NCBI RefSeq assembly: GCF_000328705.1
Contig: NC_019673.1
Span: 558,001 to 622,000 of the forward strand
Direction of reading: 5' to 3'
Length of the DNA stretch: 64,000 bases
From: Saccharothrix espanaensis DSM 44229
GTDB taxonomy: Bacteria; Actinomycetota; Actinomycetes; Mycobacteriales; Pseudonocardiaceae
In this document: piece by piece, positions 35,894 to 44,292 of the stretch
Numbering within the stretch: position 1 is the stretch's first letter
How the letters are laid out: every line of letters begins with the position of its first letter
Notes under the pieces: model-generated
The model's database searches: none
What the model was told of the DNA's origin: nothing
The model's input: the letters and a program-made list of their open reading frames with translations, nothing else
Made by a program: the position numbers and the translations under genes

Positions 35894-36913
35894 TCAGAAC
35901 GTGACGAGGGCCTTGCCGGTGTTCTCGCCGCGCAGCATGCCGAGGAACGCCTCCGGGGCCTTCGCCAGGCCGCCCTCGGTGATCGTCTCGCGGTAGCGCA
36001 GCCGGCCCTCGGCGATCCAGGCGGTCACCTCGCGCTCGAACTGGTCGCGGAGGTGCGCGTGGTCCCACACCAGGAAGCCGCGCAGGGTCAGCCGCTTGCC
36101 CACGGCCAGGCCGAGGTTGCGCGGGCCGGGCGGGCGGGTCGACTCGGTGGCGTTGTAGCCCGAGATCGAGCCGCACAGCGCCGCGCGGCCGTGCAGGGTG
36201 AACGAGGCGATCGCAGCTTCGAGGTGGTCGCCGCCGACGTTGTCGAAGAACACGTCGACGCCGTCCGGCGCGGCCGCCGCCAGCTGCTCGGCCACCGGGG
36301 CGTCCTTGTAGTTGAACGCCGCGTCGAAGCCCAGCTCGTCGATCAGGTACTCCACCTTCGCGTCGGTGCCCGCGCTGCCGATCACCCGCGACGCGCCGCG
36401 CAGCTTCGCCACCTGGCCCGCGACCTGCCCGACCGCGCCCGCCGCGCCGGACACGAACACGACGTCGCCCTCCTTGAGGCCCGCCACGTCCACCAGGCCC
36501 GCGTACGCGGTCAGCCCCGGCATGCCCAGCACCCCCAGGTACGCCCCCAGCGGCGCGCGCTGCGGGTCGACCTTCGCGGCCTGCTCGGCGTCCACGACGG
36601 CGTACTCACGCCAGCCCAGGCCGTGCAGGACCGTGTCGCCGACCGCGAAACCGGGCGCGTTGGAGAGGACGACCTCGCCGACCGCGCCACCCTCCAGCGC
36701 CTTGCCGACCTCGTACGGCGCCACGTACGACTTGGCGTCGTTCATCCGGCCGCGCATGTACGGGTCGACGCTCATCACCAGGGTGCGCACCAGCAGTTGG
36801 CCGGCACCCGGTGTGGGCACCGGCACCTCGGCGAGGTCGAAGTTCTCCGGCGTCGGGAAGCCCTCGGGGCGCGACGCCAGCCGGATCTCGTGCGCGGTGC
36901 TCGGGACGGTCAT
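35894..36913 (-). CDS. NADP-dependent oxidoreductase, zinc-independent MDR (leukotriene B4 dehydrogenase-like)
   Basis: A 339-aa enzyme reducing carbon-carbon double bonds of enones. The N-terminal GroES-like part has VMSVDPYMRGRMNDAKSYV, typical of the prostaglandin/alkenal reductase subgroup, and no zinc ligands are seen. The Rossmann part has VFVSGAAGAVGQVAGQVAKL (NADP binding) and GVDVFFDNVGGDHLEAAI, ending with EAFLGMLRGENTGKALV. The ATG at 36913 fits the family. It stands alone between unrelated genes. Confidence 0.93.
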   Translation of the reverse strand: MTVPSTAHEIRLASRPEGFPTPENFDLAEVPVPTPGAGQLLVRTLVMSVDPYMRGRMNDAKSYVAPYEVGKALEGGAVGEVVLSNAPGFAVGDTVLHGLGWREYAVVDAEQAAKVDPQRAPLGAYLGVLGMPGLTAYAGLVDVAGLKEGDVVFVSGAAGAVGQVAGQVAKLRGASRVIGSAGTDAKVEYLIDELGFDAAFNYKDAPVAEQLAAAAPDGVDVFFDNVGGDHLEAAIASFTLHGRAALCGSISGYNATESTRPPGPRNLGLAVGKRLTLRGFLVWDHAHLRDQFEREVTAWIAEGRLRYRETITEGGLAKAPEAFLGMLRGENTGKALVTF

Positions 36914-36951
36914 GACTTCGTCAACCCCGGCGCGTCCGCGAGGTGTTCCGG

Positions 36952-37668
36952 TCAGTCAGTGTGACCTGCGTCGCGCAACACCGACACGCTCCGGTACGCG
37001 TAGCCGAGCCGTTCGTAGACCCTGATCGCCGCAGAGTTGCCCCCGTCGACCATCAACGCGCACGTGCCGTGCTCGCGCAGCAGCGCGCTGGTCAGGAACG
37101 CGCAGATCCGGCTGGACAGGCCACGTCCGCGGTGGTCGGGGTGGGTGGCGACGCCCGCGAGGAACCCGACGCCGGGTGCCGACCACGCGTCCGCGCCGAC
37201 CGCGACCAGCGTGCCGTCCTCGTCGTGGATCCCGGTCCAGCGGCACGGCCCCGGCTCGTACGGCCAGGCGTACGAGTTCGGGCTCGCCTTGCGCAGCAAC
37301 GACTCCACGTCGTCCCAGGCCGTCTGGTCCAGCCAGGGCAGGTCGGGGACGTCCAGCGCGCCGGTGCGCTCCATCCAGCCGAACGTGGCCCGCGCCGGGG
37401 ACTCCGGCAGGTCGCGGGCCACCTCCGCGAGGACCAGGGGCCCCACGCCGGGGCGGGCGCGGGCGCGCAGGATCGCCGCGATGCCGTCCACCGGTCCGGC
37501 GAGCACCAGCCGGTCGCGCCGGTTGAGGTTCGGCGCGAGCACGCCCACCGCGCCGCCGTGCGCCCACGCCAACCCGCCCCGACCCGGTCGCACGCACTGG
37601 GCCGCCCAGCGGACGAGGGGGTCCGGGTTCGCCGCCGCCACCTCGTCCGGGTTCCGCAAAACACGCAT
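36952..37668 (-). CDS. GNAT-family N-acetyltransferase
   Basis: A 238-aa acetyltransferase. The C-terminal GNAT fold is clear: VGFLAGVATHPDHRGRGLSSRICAF holds the acetyl-CoA pyrophosphate loop (R-G-R-G-L), and ALMVDGGNSAAIRVYERLGY the end motif. The N-terminal 130 residues are a divergent half-domain, as in two-lobe GNATs. The acceptor is unknown. It is divergent from a second GNAT gene 36 nt away. Confidence 0.9.
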   Translation of the reverse strand: MRVLRNPDEVAAANPDPLVRWAAQCVRPGRGGLAWAHGGAVGVLAPNLNRRDRLVLAGPVDGIAAILRARARPGVGPLVLAEVARDLPESPARATFGWMERTGALDVPDLPWLDQTAWDDVESLLRKASPNSYAWPYEPGPCRWTGIHDEDGTLVAVGADAWSAPGVGFLAGVATHPDHRGRGLSSRICAFLTSALLREHGTCALMVDGGNSAAIRVYERLGYAYRSVSVLRDAGHTD

Positions 37669-37703
37669 GACCGCATCATCGCCGACGGTCTACCCTCGCC
37701 GGC

Positions 37704-38108
37704 ATGGAGATCCGCCGGGTGACCTCGTTCGACGCGGTGTCGGCGGCCGGCCGGCTGTTCGACGAGCCGCCCCGGGAGGTCGCCACCCGCCGGTTCCTGG
37801 CCGAGGACGGCAACCACCTGCTGGTGGCGTACGTGGACGGGCAGGCGGCGGGCTTCGTCACCGGGGTGGAGACCACCCACCCGGACAAGGGCACCGAGAT
37901 GTTCGTCTACGAACTCGGCGTCGAGGACGAGTTCCAGCGGCGCGGGATCGCGACGGCACTGGTCGAGGCGTTGCTGCTGCTGGCCCGGGAACGCGGGTGC
38001 TTCGGCGCGTTCACGGCCACCGAGCCGGACAACGCGGCGGCGCTGGCGACCTACGCGAAGGTGAAGGCCGAGGCCGAGCCGACCGTGTCGCTGTCCTGGA
38101 CGTTCTGA
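37704..38108 (+). CDS. GNAT-family acetyltransferase, AAC(3)-I-like fold
   Basis: A 134-aa protein. Motif A is FVYELGVEDEFQRRGIATALVEALLLLARERG (Q-R-R-G-I-A), and ATEPDNAAALATY is the terminal motif. It resembles the short aminoglycoside 3-N-acetyltransferase I group in length and order, but resistance cannot be claimed from sequence. ATG 37704 lies 7 nt after TACCCT (37691-37696), with no ribosome binding site, so it is probably leaderless. Confidence 0.87.
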   Translation: MEIRRVTSFDAVSAAGRLFDEPPREVATRRFLAEDGNHLLVAYVDGQAAGFVTGVETTHPDKGTEMFVYELGVEDEFQRRGIATALVEALLLLARERGCFGAFTATEPDNAAALATYAKVKAEAEPTVSLSWTF

Positions 38109-38111
38109 CGG

Positions 38112-38357
38112 CCCACGACTCTTGATCGGATCGTCACCGCGGATCTGCGGGCCGCGCAGCCAGACCGTCAGGGCGTCGACGCCGACCTCCCGGAGCGCGG
38201 CCGGGGTCTGGAAAGCCGGTCAGCAGGACCAACGGCCCCTGGGTGGTCAGGTCGAGAGCGCGTTCCAGCGCCGGGAGGACGGCCGCCATCCGGTCGACAG
38301 CGCAGTTTCGTCGTCGGCGACCCGGCGGGAGAACACCCGCCTGCCCTCGGTGTCGAC
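38112..38357 (-). pseudogene. remnant of IS110-family transposase
   Basis: Reading the minus strand, 38357 onward gives VDTEGRRVFSRRVADDETAL, the N-terminal part of IS110 transposases. After an internal deletion another frame gives LPALERALDLTTQGPLVLLT, and after a one-base shift QTPAALREVGVDALTVWLRG, both from the central and C-terminal part. The catalytic DEDD and Ser-containing regions are lost. No terminal ends were recognised. The 463-nt gap around it holds no intact gene. Confidence 0.8.
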
Positions 38358-38570
38358 CGGCCGTTCCGACGGCCCGCGGGTTCACCTGCGCGGCGCAGGC
38401 CGTCACCCGGTGTCCGCGCCGCCGGGGCGCCCGGTGCCCGGACGGCCCACCCGGCGTGCGCTGAGCGGGCGGCGGGCATTGCGCGCCCTTGCGCCGCCCG
38501 CCACGGTGGGACGTGGGTGTCGCGGCTCGTCTCCGGATGACCGGGCCGCGACGCCTGTCCAGCCGGCCGG

Positions 38571-38999
38571 CTAGGAACTCTTGCGCCGCAACAGGCCGCG
38601 CTTCTGGAGGGTGTCCTCCAGCGACTGGTAGGCCACGTCCATCGCGGTGAGGTAGTCGCGCTGGTCGCGGGCCGGCACCGACTCGTCGGGCTCCGGGACC
38701 GGCTTCATCTGCATCCAGCGCTCCTCCCAGAGCGCTTCGACCGCGGCCTCCCACAGCAGGCGCACGCCAACCTGGGTCAGCTTCTCCTGCTCGATCAGCT
38801 CCGCCATCCGGTCCTGCGAGGCGGCCAGCCGGGCCAGCAGGTCCCGCACCCGGTCGCGGTCCTGGTCGCGCATCTTCTCGACCGCCGCGCCGGCCAGGCC
38901 GACCATCTCCTTGTAGCGCTCCACCGCGGAAACCTCGGCCACCTCGGACCCGGTGTCGCCACTGCGCTGCGCGGGCACGACCGATGCGTGGCTGATCAT
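38571..38999 (-). CDS. hypothetical helical protein, last gene of FtsK operon
   Basis: A 142-aa protein, mainly long charged helices (SAVERYKEMVGLAGAAVEKM, DRDRVRDLLARLAASQDRM, LLWEAAVEALWEERWMQM), ending in basic LLRRKSS, with a disordered N-terminus. No signal peptide. Its ATG overlaps the FtsK-like stop (ATGA), so the two are coupled in translation and probably physically linked. Family not recognised. Confidence 0.75.
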   Translation of the reverse strand: MISHASVVPAQRSGDTGSEVAEVSAVERYKEMVGLAGAAVEKMRDQDRDRVRDLLARLAASQDRMAELIEQEKLTQVGVRLLWEAAVEALWEERWMQMKPVPEPDESVPARDQRDYLTAMDVAYQSLEDTLQKRGLLRRKSS

Positions 39000-41758
39000 G
39001 ATTCCTCCCCGGTGTCGAACGGAATGACCACCTGCGGACGGGAATGCTCGAACCGGTCGAAGAACAGGCCCCGGCGCGGTCGGGGCGACCACGCCATGAC
39101 CTGCTCCGGCCCGAACGACAGCAGTTCCTTGCCCTGGACGTCGAAGGCCAGCCACGCGCCGATGTCGTCGTACACGCCGGGCGGCAGGCTGTTCTTCAGC
39201 CGCTGCGGACCGCGCCACCAGCCGAGCAGGTGGGTGCGGTTCTCCGGACCGTGCTTGAGCACCGTGCGCAGACTGTCCACTCCGGACAGACGGGTTGTGT
39301 CGTCCTTCTTCTCCAGCAGGGTGTGCGCGCCGTCGACGGCGTACACGACCAGGTAGTGGGGGTCGAGCGCGATGCCCGTCTCGCCCTTGACCGCCGCGGT
39401 GAGTCGCGCGGCCCTCGAGTCGAGCAGCTTGCGGATGTCGCCCAGGCCGGAGAGTTCCACCGTGTGGCCCGCGTTCTGGAGCTGCTTGCACAGCTTGTCC
39501 GCGTACGGCCAGGCGTCCTCGGCCAGGCAGGCCAGGCTGAACGTCGCCTGGCCGGGTTCGTGCTGGCGCGCCAGGGAGAGCGCGGCCCCGCTCAGCACGC
39601 CCGCCGCGTCCTCGGGCAGCGAGCCGATCACGGCGATGTTGCGGCCGGGGGTGCGGGCGAACCGCACCTTGGCCGCGCTGCCCGCCACGTCGATCACCTG
39701 GCCGAGCAGCACGGTCGGGTTCTCGCCGGGCCGCAGGGCCTGGAAGTCCGGCAGGGTGTGCAGGTTGGGCACCTTGCTGCCGTCGAACAGGATCGGCTCG
39801 GACAGCTCGGCCGGGCGGCGGGCGTGCAGCTCCGCCTGGAGCCGGTCGAACGTGCCCCTGCCGGTGGAGTCCGGGACGCGGGCGATCTCGTTGCCCGGCC
39901 GCACGCCCGACTCGTGGTTGACCACGGCGTGCCAGCGCGGCAGCTCCACCGCGGCGTCGTTCTGCGGCTCGGCCAGCACCCGGCGCGCCTTGGGCAGCGC
40001 GATGCGCACGGTGAACTGCTCGAAGATCGCCGACTTGCCCCAGAACCCCTCGATGCCGGAGACGTCCTGGCTGGACAGCACCAGGTGGATGCCCTGCGAC
40101 CGGCCGCGCCGCGCCACGTCCTCCAGCAGCTGGGTGGCCTGCTGGGTGACCTGGTCGCGTTCGCCGAACAGGTACTGGAACTCGTCCACCACGGCGACGA
40201 TCCGCGGCCAGTGGCCCTCCGGGTCCTCCTCGCGCAGCTGCTCCAGCTTGGTGACCTCGTGCCGCTTGGCGGCGTCCGCGCGCCGGCGCATCTCGTCGGC
40301 CAGGAAGCGCAGCAGGGCCACGCCGAACTCGCGGTCGGTGTTGACGTTCACGCCGACCAGGCGGGCGTGCGGCAGCCACGTCGGGTCCTTGCGGCCCGGC
40401 GCGAACTGCGCGAACGACACGCCCTCCTTGAAGTCGAGCAGGTACAGCTCCAGCTCGTCGGGGTGGTAGCGGGCGGCCAGGCTGCCGAGCATCGCGTAGA
40501 GGAAGTTCGTCTTGCCCGAGCCGCTCGGGCCGCCGATCAGCGCGTGCGGCGAGGTGTCGCCGAGCCCCACGTGCACCGGCTCGCCCTCGTCGTAGCCGAC
40601 CGGGGCGACGACGCCGGCCGCCGAGCTCTCCCGCCAGAGCGACTCCGGCAGCAGGTCGGCGAACGTGCTCAGCCGGGTGCGGCGCTCCTCGCGCTTCTTG
40701 GCGATCTCCGCGCACGCCAGCGGCACCTGGTTCTGCGGGAACTGCGGGTCGAGCTCCACCGTCACGTGCTTGCCGGTCATCGTGCACGTCGCGGTGTGGT
40801 CGGCGGCGATCGACACCGTCTCGATCGGCGAGTTCACGGTGACCGGGATGTCGACGATGAACAGCTGCACGCCGCAGGCCAGACCGTTGCGCGCCACGCG
40901 CTGCAACTGCTGCTGGTGCTCCTCCTTGAGCGCCTGGCGGTTGCCGAACAGCACCGCCACCCGCCACGGCTCGGTCCGCCGGCCGCCGACCGCGCGCACC
41001 GACTGGTGGCCCTCCACCAGCACGCCGGTGTGCACCCGGCGGATGTGGTCGGACAGCTCGTCGAGCAGCTCGTGCAGCCGCGCCGGGTCGTGCACGGTGA
41101 GCAGGCCCGCGCGGGTCAGCGGGTAGAGGCCGGGCAGCGAGCCGGTGAGCTGGTTGACGTCCCAGACGTGGACGTGCACCAGGCCGGGCTGGAAGTAGCT
41201 GACCAGCCGCAGCAGCAGGTTCTCCACCAGCGCGTCGGCCGCGCCGCGGCTGTCGGGCACCGAGGACACGTGCAGGTGCGAGTGGTCCAGCAGCGGCACC
41301 GCGACCGGGAACGACTGCGGCTCCGGCGCGCCGCGCACCACGCCGGTGCCGATCCGCCACAGCTCGGGCACGCCGTCGCTGCCGTCCGCCGTGCCGGGCC
41401 GGCCAAGCCACACCTCCGGCGGCCACGACGCCGGGCCGGGCGCGACCGCGTTCACCAGGGCGGTCAGCTGCGCGGGCCCGGCCTCGGACCACTCGCGGAA
41501 CGCCTCGACCCGGTCGATCAGCGTCCGGGCGAGCTGCTGCTCGAACGCCTCCTTCCGCAACGCCTTGGCCAGCAGCGGGTCGGCCAGCGCGCGGTCGACG
41601 CCCTCGCCGCGCAGCATCACCTCGAACATGTCGCGGGCGCGGTCGTCGGCGAGTTGGCGCAGCTCGCGCGAGGCGTTGCCGAGAGCGGCGGCCACCGCTC
41701 TGCGGAACTCCTCGAAGGAGTCCTCGATCCGCCGCCGGCGCTCGTCGCGCCTGATCAC
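38996..41758 (-). CDS. orphan FtsK/SpoIIIE-type ATPase, 920 aa
   Basis: A large HerA/FtsK-superfamily ATPase without predicted membrane helices. An N-terminal helical region (about residues 1-100) precedes a beta-rich domain and the FtsK module: Walker A GGPSGSGKTNFLYAML (K416), LYLLDFKEGVSFAQF, Walker B RIVAVVDEFQYLFGE (about 520-528), QDVSGIEGFW and GNEIARV. A second RecA-like domain (from about residue 690: RNIAVIGSLPEDAAG) has lost the Walker lysine. The layout recalls ESX EccC, but no EccC membrane anchor is present. GTG 41758 is the start; it follows the upstream stop by 1 nt. Confidence 0.88.
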   Translation of the reverse strand: MIRRDERRRRIEDSFEEFRRAVAAALGNASRELRQLADDRARDMFEVMLRGEGVDRALADPLLAKALRKEAFEQQLARTLIDRVEAFREWSEAGPAQLTALVNAVAPGPASWPPEVWLGRPGTADGSDGVPELWRIGTGVVRGAPEPQSFPVAVPLLDHSHLHVSSVPDSRGAADALVENLLLRLVSYFQPGLVHVHVWDVNQLTGSLPGLYPLTRAGLLTVHDPARLHELLDELSDHIRRVHTGVLVEGHQSVRAVGGRRTEPWRVAVLFGNRQALKEEHQQQLQRVARNGLACGVQLFIVDIPVTVNSPIETVSIAADHTATCTMTGKHVTVELDPQFPQNQVPLACAEIAKKREERRTRLSTFADLLPESLWRESSAAGVVAPVGYDEGEPVHVGLGDTSPHALIGGPSGSGKTNFLYAMLGSLAARYHPDELELYLLDFKEGVSFAQFAPGRKDPTWLPHARLVGVNVNTDREFGVALLRFLADEMRRRADAAKRHEVTKLEQLREEDPEGHWPRIVAVVDEFQYLFGERDQVTQQATQLLEDVARRGRSQGIHLVLSSQDVSGIEGFWGKSAIFEQFTVRIALPKARRVLAEPQNDAAVELPRWHAVVNHESGVRPGNEIARVPDSTGRGTFDRLQAELHARRPAELSEPILFDGSKVPNLHTLPDFQALRPGENPTVLLGQVIDVAGSAAKVRFARTPGRNIAVIGSLPEDAAGVLSGAALSLARQHEPGQATFSLACLAEDAWPYADKLCKQLQNAGHTVELSGLGDIRKLLDSRAARLTAAVKGETGIALDPHYLVVYAVDGAHTLLEKKDDTTRLSGVDSLRTVLKHGPENRTHLLGWWRGPQRLKNSLPPGVYDDIGAWLAFDVQGKELLSFGPEQVMAWSPRPRRGLFFDRFEHSRPQVVIPFDTGEES

Positions 41759-41759
41759 G

Positions 41760-42011
41760 TCACAGCTCCACGGCCAGCCGCTGGACCAGGTCCAGGCTGC
41801 CGACGATCAGGTCGAGTTCGTCGGCGAACCGCTCCCGGGCCTTGACGAACCCGGCGGGGACCAGGGACTCGTGGTGGTTGGCGCTCGCCTCGACGAGCAG
41901 GTCCACCGCCTCGTCGAGGGCGGCCTGCGCCTCCCGGACGCTGCGGTAGGCATCGCGGAGGAACTCGCAGCTCTGTTCGAGCGCGAGCTTGACCTCGCCG
42001 ACCGACGTCAC
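41760..42011 (-). CDS. small coiled-coil protein, 83 aa
   Basis: A single helical hairpin-like protein: GEVKLALEQSCEFLRDAYRS, AQAALDEAVDLLVEASANHH, ERFADELDLIVGSLDLVQRL. One Cys, no signal peptide, no WXG motif. It starts at GTG 42011, four nt after the first gene of the operon, and directly precedes the FtsK-like ATPase. By size and helical form it could act as a WXG100-like partner or adaptor. Function unknown. Confidence 0.75.
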   Translation of the reverse strand: MTSVGEVKLALEQSCEFLRDAYRSVREAQAALDEAVDLLVEASANHHESLVPAGFVKARERFADELDLIVGSLDLVQRLAVEL

Positions 42012-42015
42012 GTGT

Positions 42016-42276
42016 TCACAGCCTGCTGTTGATGCTTTCGGCCTGCGAAATGCCGGCGCTGAGGAACTTCTGGAGGTCGGACACCCCGCTCACCACTTCG
42101 GCGAATTGCCCGTTGGCCTGTTCCACGTCGGCCTGGACGCTGCCCTGGGTCGCCGTGCTGAGCAGCGCTTGGGCGTCTTCGGCGAGGTCGGCCGCCTGCT
42201 GGAGGGCCTGCTGGCTCTGGGTGGCCTTGTCGACGGCCTGGTCTATCGCGGCGCGAACCTCTTCGATGCTGGCCAT
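42016..42276 (-). CDS. small helical protein (DUF6244-like), 86 aa
   Basis: The first gene of the FtsK operon. It encodes two long Ala/Gln-rich helices (SIEEVRAAIDQAVDKATQSQ, QALQQAADLAEDAQALLSTA) joined by TQGSVQADVEQANGQFAEVV. It resembles actinobacterial small proteins called DUF6244 that occur with FtsK-like genes (recalled from memory, not searched). ATG 42276 is preceded at 11 nt by GGGAGGGG; ATG 42297 is an alternative. Heptad-like hydrophobic spacing suggests oligomers. Confidence 0.72.
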   Translation of the reverse strand: MASIEEVRAAIDQAVDKATQSQQALQQAADLAEDAQALLSTATQGSVQADVEQANGQFAEVVSGVSDLQKFLSAGISQAESINSRL

Positions 42277-42309
42277 GTCGGATCCCGCCCCTCCCATAAC
42301 GCCGGAGTT

Positions 42310-42315
42310 CCTATA
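42310..42315 (-). promoter_or_regulatory. candidate -10 of the FtsK operon
   Basis: TATAGG on the minus strand in an AT-rich patch (42300-42410), 33 nt ahead of the first ATG. The matching -35 is not clear (CGACCT-like at 17 nt). Confidence 0.35.
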
Positions 42316-42410
42316 GTTGAAAGTAGTACCGAAGGTCGCGCGTTTCACAAGCAAGATCGGCTGACCGGGTGGTAATGCAAATCCACTCGATCGGATTAGT
42401 CATGCTGATC

Positions 42411-43205
42411 TCAGTCGGGCACCGTCCACACGAATGCCGAGGCCGGTGTCGCGGTGAGTTCCAACTCGGTGATCCCGGCTGGTGGGACAGGTAGGGCTGA
42501 CCAGCGCGTCGTAGCGGAGTCGCCCGCCCACCGCACGGGCGTCCATCCCGAACGGCCCAACGAGGACACCGCGTCCAGTAGCGCGACCGTGGGCGAATTG
42601 ACACTCGATCCGAGATCGACGTGCACGCTCAGTAGATGCCCGTTTGGAGCCACTCGGGTGATCTTGCCACTGCGCGCCACCCGACTGGCTACCGCCCGCG
42701 CCTGCCACTCCGCACCGGCGGACCGGTCCGTCGCGACGTCGACCCGCAACAGCAGCCGGGTACCCGCTTCCGGCTCCGCCGCAACCCCCGCGTCGGGTTC
42801 GGGAACGGCGTCCCGGCGCTGCGGGTCGCCACCGGCCCAGGCCTCCACCAGCAGCCGCTCCGCGCCCGGCACGAGTTCGTCGAGCAGGCCAGGGTCCTCC
42901 AGCACGGTCCACGCCGTCGGCGGCTCGCAGGCCACCCGGGGCATCGGGAACTGCTCGCCCAGCGAGCGGACGAACGTCCGGACGGCCCTGGCCAGCGCAC
43001 CCGCCACGTTCTGCGTGGCGCGCTCGCCGCTGGACCGGCTGACGGTCACCGACCAGCAGCCGGGCTCCTCGTCGGAGCAGTCGCCCGCCTGCACCACCTG
43101 ACCGCCGACGCGCCGAAGCAGGCCGGCACAGGCTGCCCGTGCCTGCCGCTCGTCGTCGGCCGCGACCACCACGGTGATCAGCAGCTCCAGGTCTTCTCCC
43201 ACCAT
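42411..43205 (-). CDS. hypothetical protein, 264 aa
   Basis: A soluble protein with no signal or membrane segments. The N-terminal half has LELLITVVVAADDERQARAA and WSVTVSRSSGERATQNVAGA, and the second half repeats a similar beta-helix pattern (LLLRVDVATDRSAGAEWQAR). It may therefore be a duplicated ferredoxin-like fold. The end is ELTATPASAFVWTVPD. It lies just upstream (134 nt) of the FtsK operon on the same strand and might belong with it. The start (ATG 43205 or GTG 43202) is not fixed. Family unknown. Confidence 0.7.
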   Translation of the reverse strand: MVGEDLELLITVVVAADDERQARAACAGLLRRVGGQVVQAGDCSDEEPGCWSVTVSRSSGERATQNVAGALARAVRTFVRSLGEQFPMPRVACEPPTAWTVLEDPGLLDELVPGAERLLVEAWAGGDPQRRDAVPEPDAGVAAEPEAGTRLLLRVDVATDRSAGAEWQARAVASRVARSGKITRVAPNGHLLSVHVDLGSSVNSPTVALLDAVSSLGRSGWTPVRWAGDSATTRWSALPVPPAGITELELTATPASAFVWTVPD

Positions 43206-43334
43206 CGCAGGGGAAATTGTCCACGAACGCCCGCGCCCGGTCTTCCCCGGCTTGGCCCAGTGCCGACGTCCGAGTGGAGTCGTGCAGGTCACCGGCTTGA
43301 CCTGGAGCACGCTCCAGCGTGTTTGCTGGGGGAC

Positions 43335-44081
43335 ATGTCGAACAACCTTCAGGGCAGGGTCGCACTGGTCACCGGGGCGTCGTCGGGCATCGGTGAGGCC
43401 ACCGCCGTCGCGCTGGGGCGCGCGGGCGCGTCGGTCGTGGTGGCCGCGCGCCGGGTGGACCGGTTGGCGGCGTTGGAGGAGCGGCTGGCGGGCGAGGGCG
43501 TCAAGGTGCTCGCGCTGGAACTCGACGTGACCGACGAGGCCGCGTGCCGGGCCGCCGTGGCGCGGACGGTCGAGGCGTTCGGCGGGCTCGACGTCCTGGT
43601 GAACAACGCGGGCGTGATGCTGCTGGGCGACATCGAGGGCGCGGACACCACCGACTGGACGCGGATGGTGTCGACAAATCTCCTCGGCGTCATGTTCCTG
43701 ACCCACGCCGCCCTGCCGCACCTGCTGACCAGCCGCGGCGCGGTGGTCCAGGTGTCGTCCACGGCGGCGCGGGTCGTGCGGGCGGGCACCGGGGTGTACA
43801 ACGCCACCAAGGCCGGGCTCAACGCGTTCAGCGAGTCGCTGCGCCAGGAGGTCACCCGGCGCGGGGTGCGGGTGACCGTGGTGGAGCCGGGCGTCGTGGA
43901 CACCGAATTGCGCGAGCACATCACCGACCCGGCCGGTCGCGAAGCCGTCGAACAGCGCATCGCCGACCTGCGCCAACTGCACCCGCAGGACGTGGCCAAC
44001 GCGGTCCTGTACGCGGTGCAGCAGCCGGACCACGTCGCCGTCAACGAACTCCTGGTCCGCCCCACCGACCAGACCTGGTAA
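43335..44081 (+). CDS. SDR-family oxidoreductase
   Basis: A 248-aa classical short-chain dehydrogenase. Motifs: cofactor loop VTGASSGIGEATAVALGRAG with AARRVDR after beta2 (NADP preference), NNAG in LDVLVNNAGVMLLGDIEG, catalytic Ser in VVQVSSTAARV and YxxxK in GVYNATKAGLNAFSESLRQE. PGVVDTELREHI completes the fold. The substrate is unknown. GGGGG lies 4-8 nt ahead of ATG 43335. It is divergent from the hypothetical gene at 42411. Confidence 0.94.
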   Translation: MSNNLQGRVALVTGASSGIGEATAVALGRAGASVVVAARRVDRLAALEERLAGEGVKVLALELDVTDEAACRAAVARTVEAFGGLDVLVNNAGVMLLGDIEGADTTDWTRMVSTNLLGVMFLTHAALPHLLTSRGAVVQVSSTAARVVRAGTGVYNATKAGLNAFSESLRQEVTRRGVRVTVVEPGVVDTELREHITDPAGREAVEQRIADLRQLHPQDVANAVLYAVQQPDHVAVNELLVRPTDQTW

Positions 44082-44226
44082 CCCACCGCCACCGCACCGG
44101 CCCCGCCCGACATGGCCCGCCCCGACGTGGCTCGGCCTGGTGCGGTGGCGGACTCGTCGTCCTGCTCGCCGATCCCGCCGAGGCCGCGCTGCCGTCGGCT
44201 TGATCGCCTGTGGCACAAGACTGTCC

Positions 44227-44274
44227 GGCTCGACGGACGCCCGGTTCAACGGACGCCCGGCTCGACGGACGCCC
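44227..44274. repeat. 16-bp tandem repeat, three copies
   Basis: GGCTCGACGGACGCCC at 44227-44242, GGTTCAACGGACGCCC at 44243-44258 and GGCTCGACGGACGCCC at 44259-44274, followed by a partial fourth copy. It lies between the SDR and XRE genes, just beyond the XRE stop. Confidence 0.85.
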
Positions 44275-44292
44275 GGCTCGGCGGCGGTCGGC

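Noticed and set aside
37704..38108. Aminoglycoside resistance gene of the AAC(3)-I type
   Set aside because: Only the general GNAT fold and length agree; specific substrate residues cannot be verified, so it is kept as a GNAT enzyme of unknown acceptor.
39044..41845. A 933-codon plus-strand open frame opposite the FtsK-like gene
   Set aside because: Antisense shadow; composition is His/Arg/Gln/Gly-rich and without domains, whereas the minus strand has clear Walker motifs.
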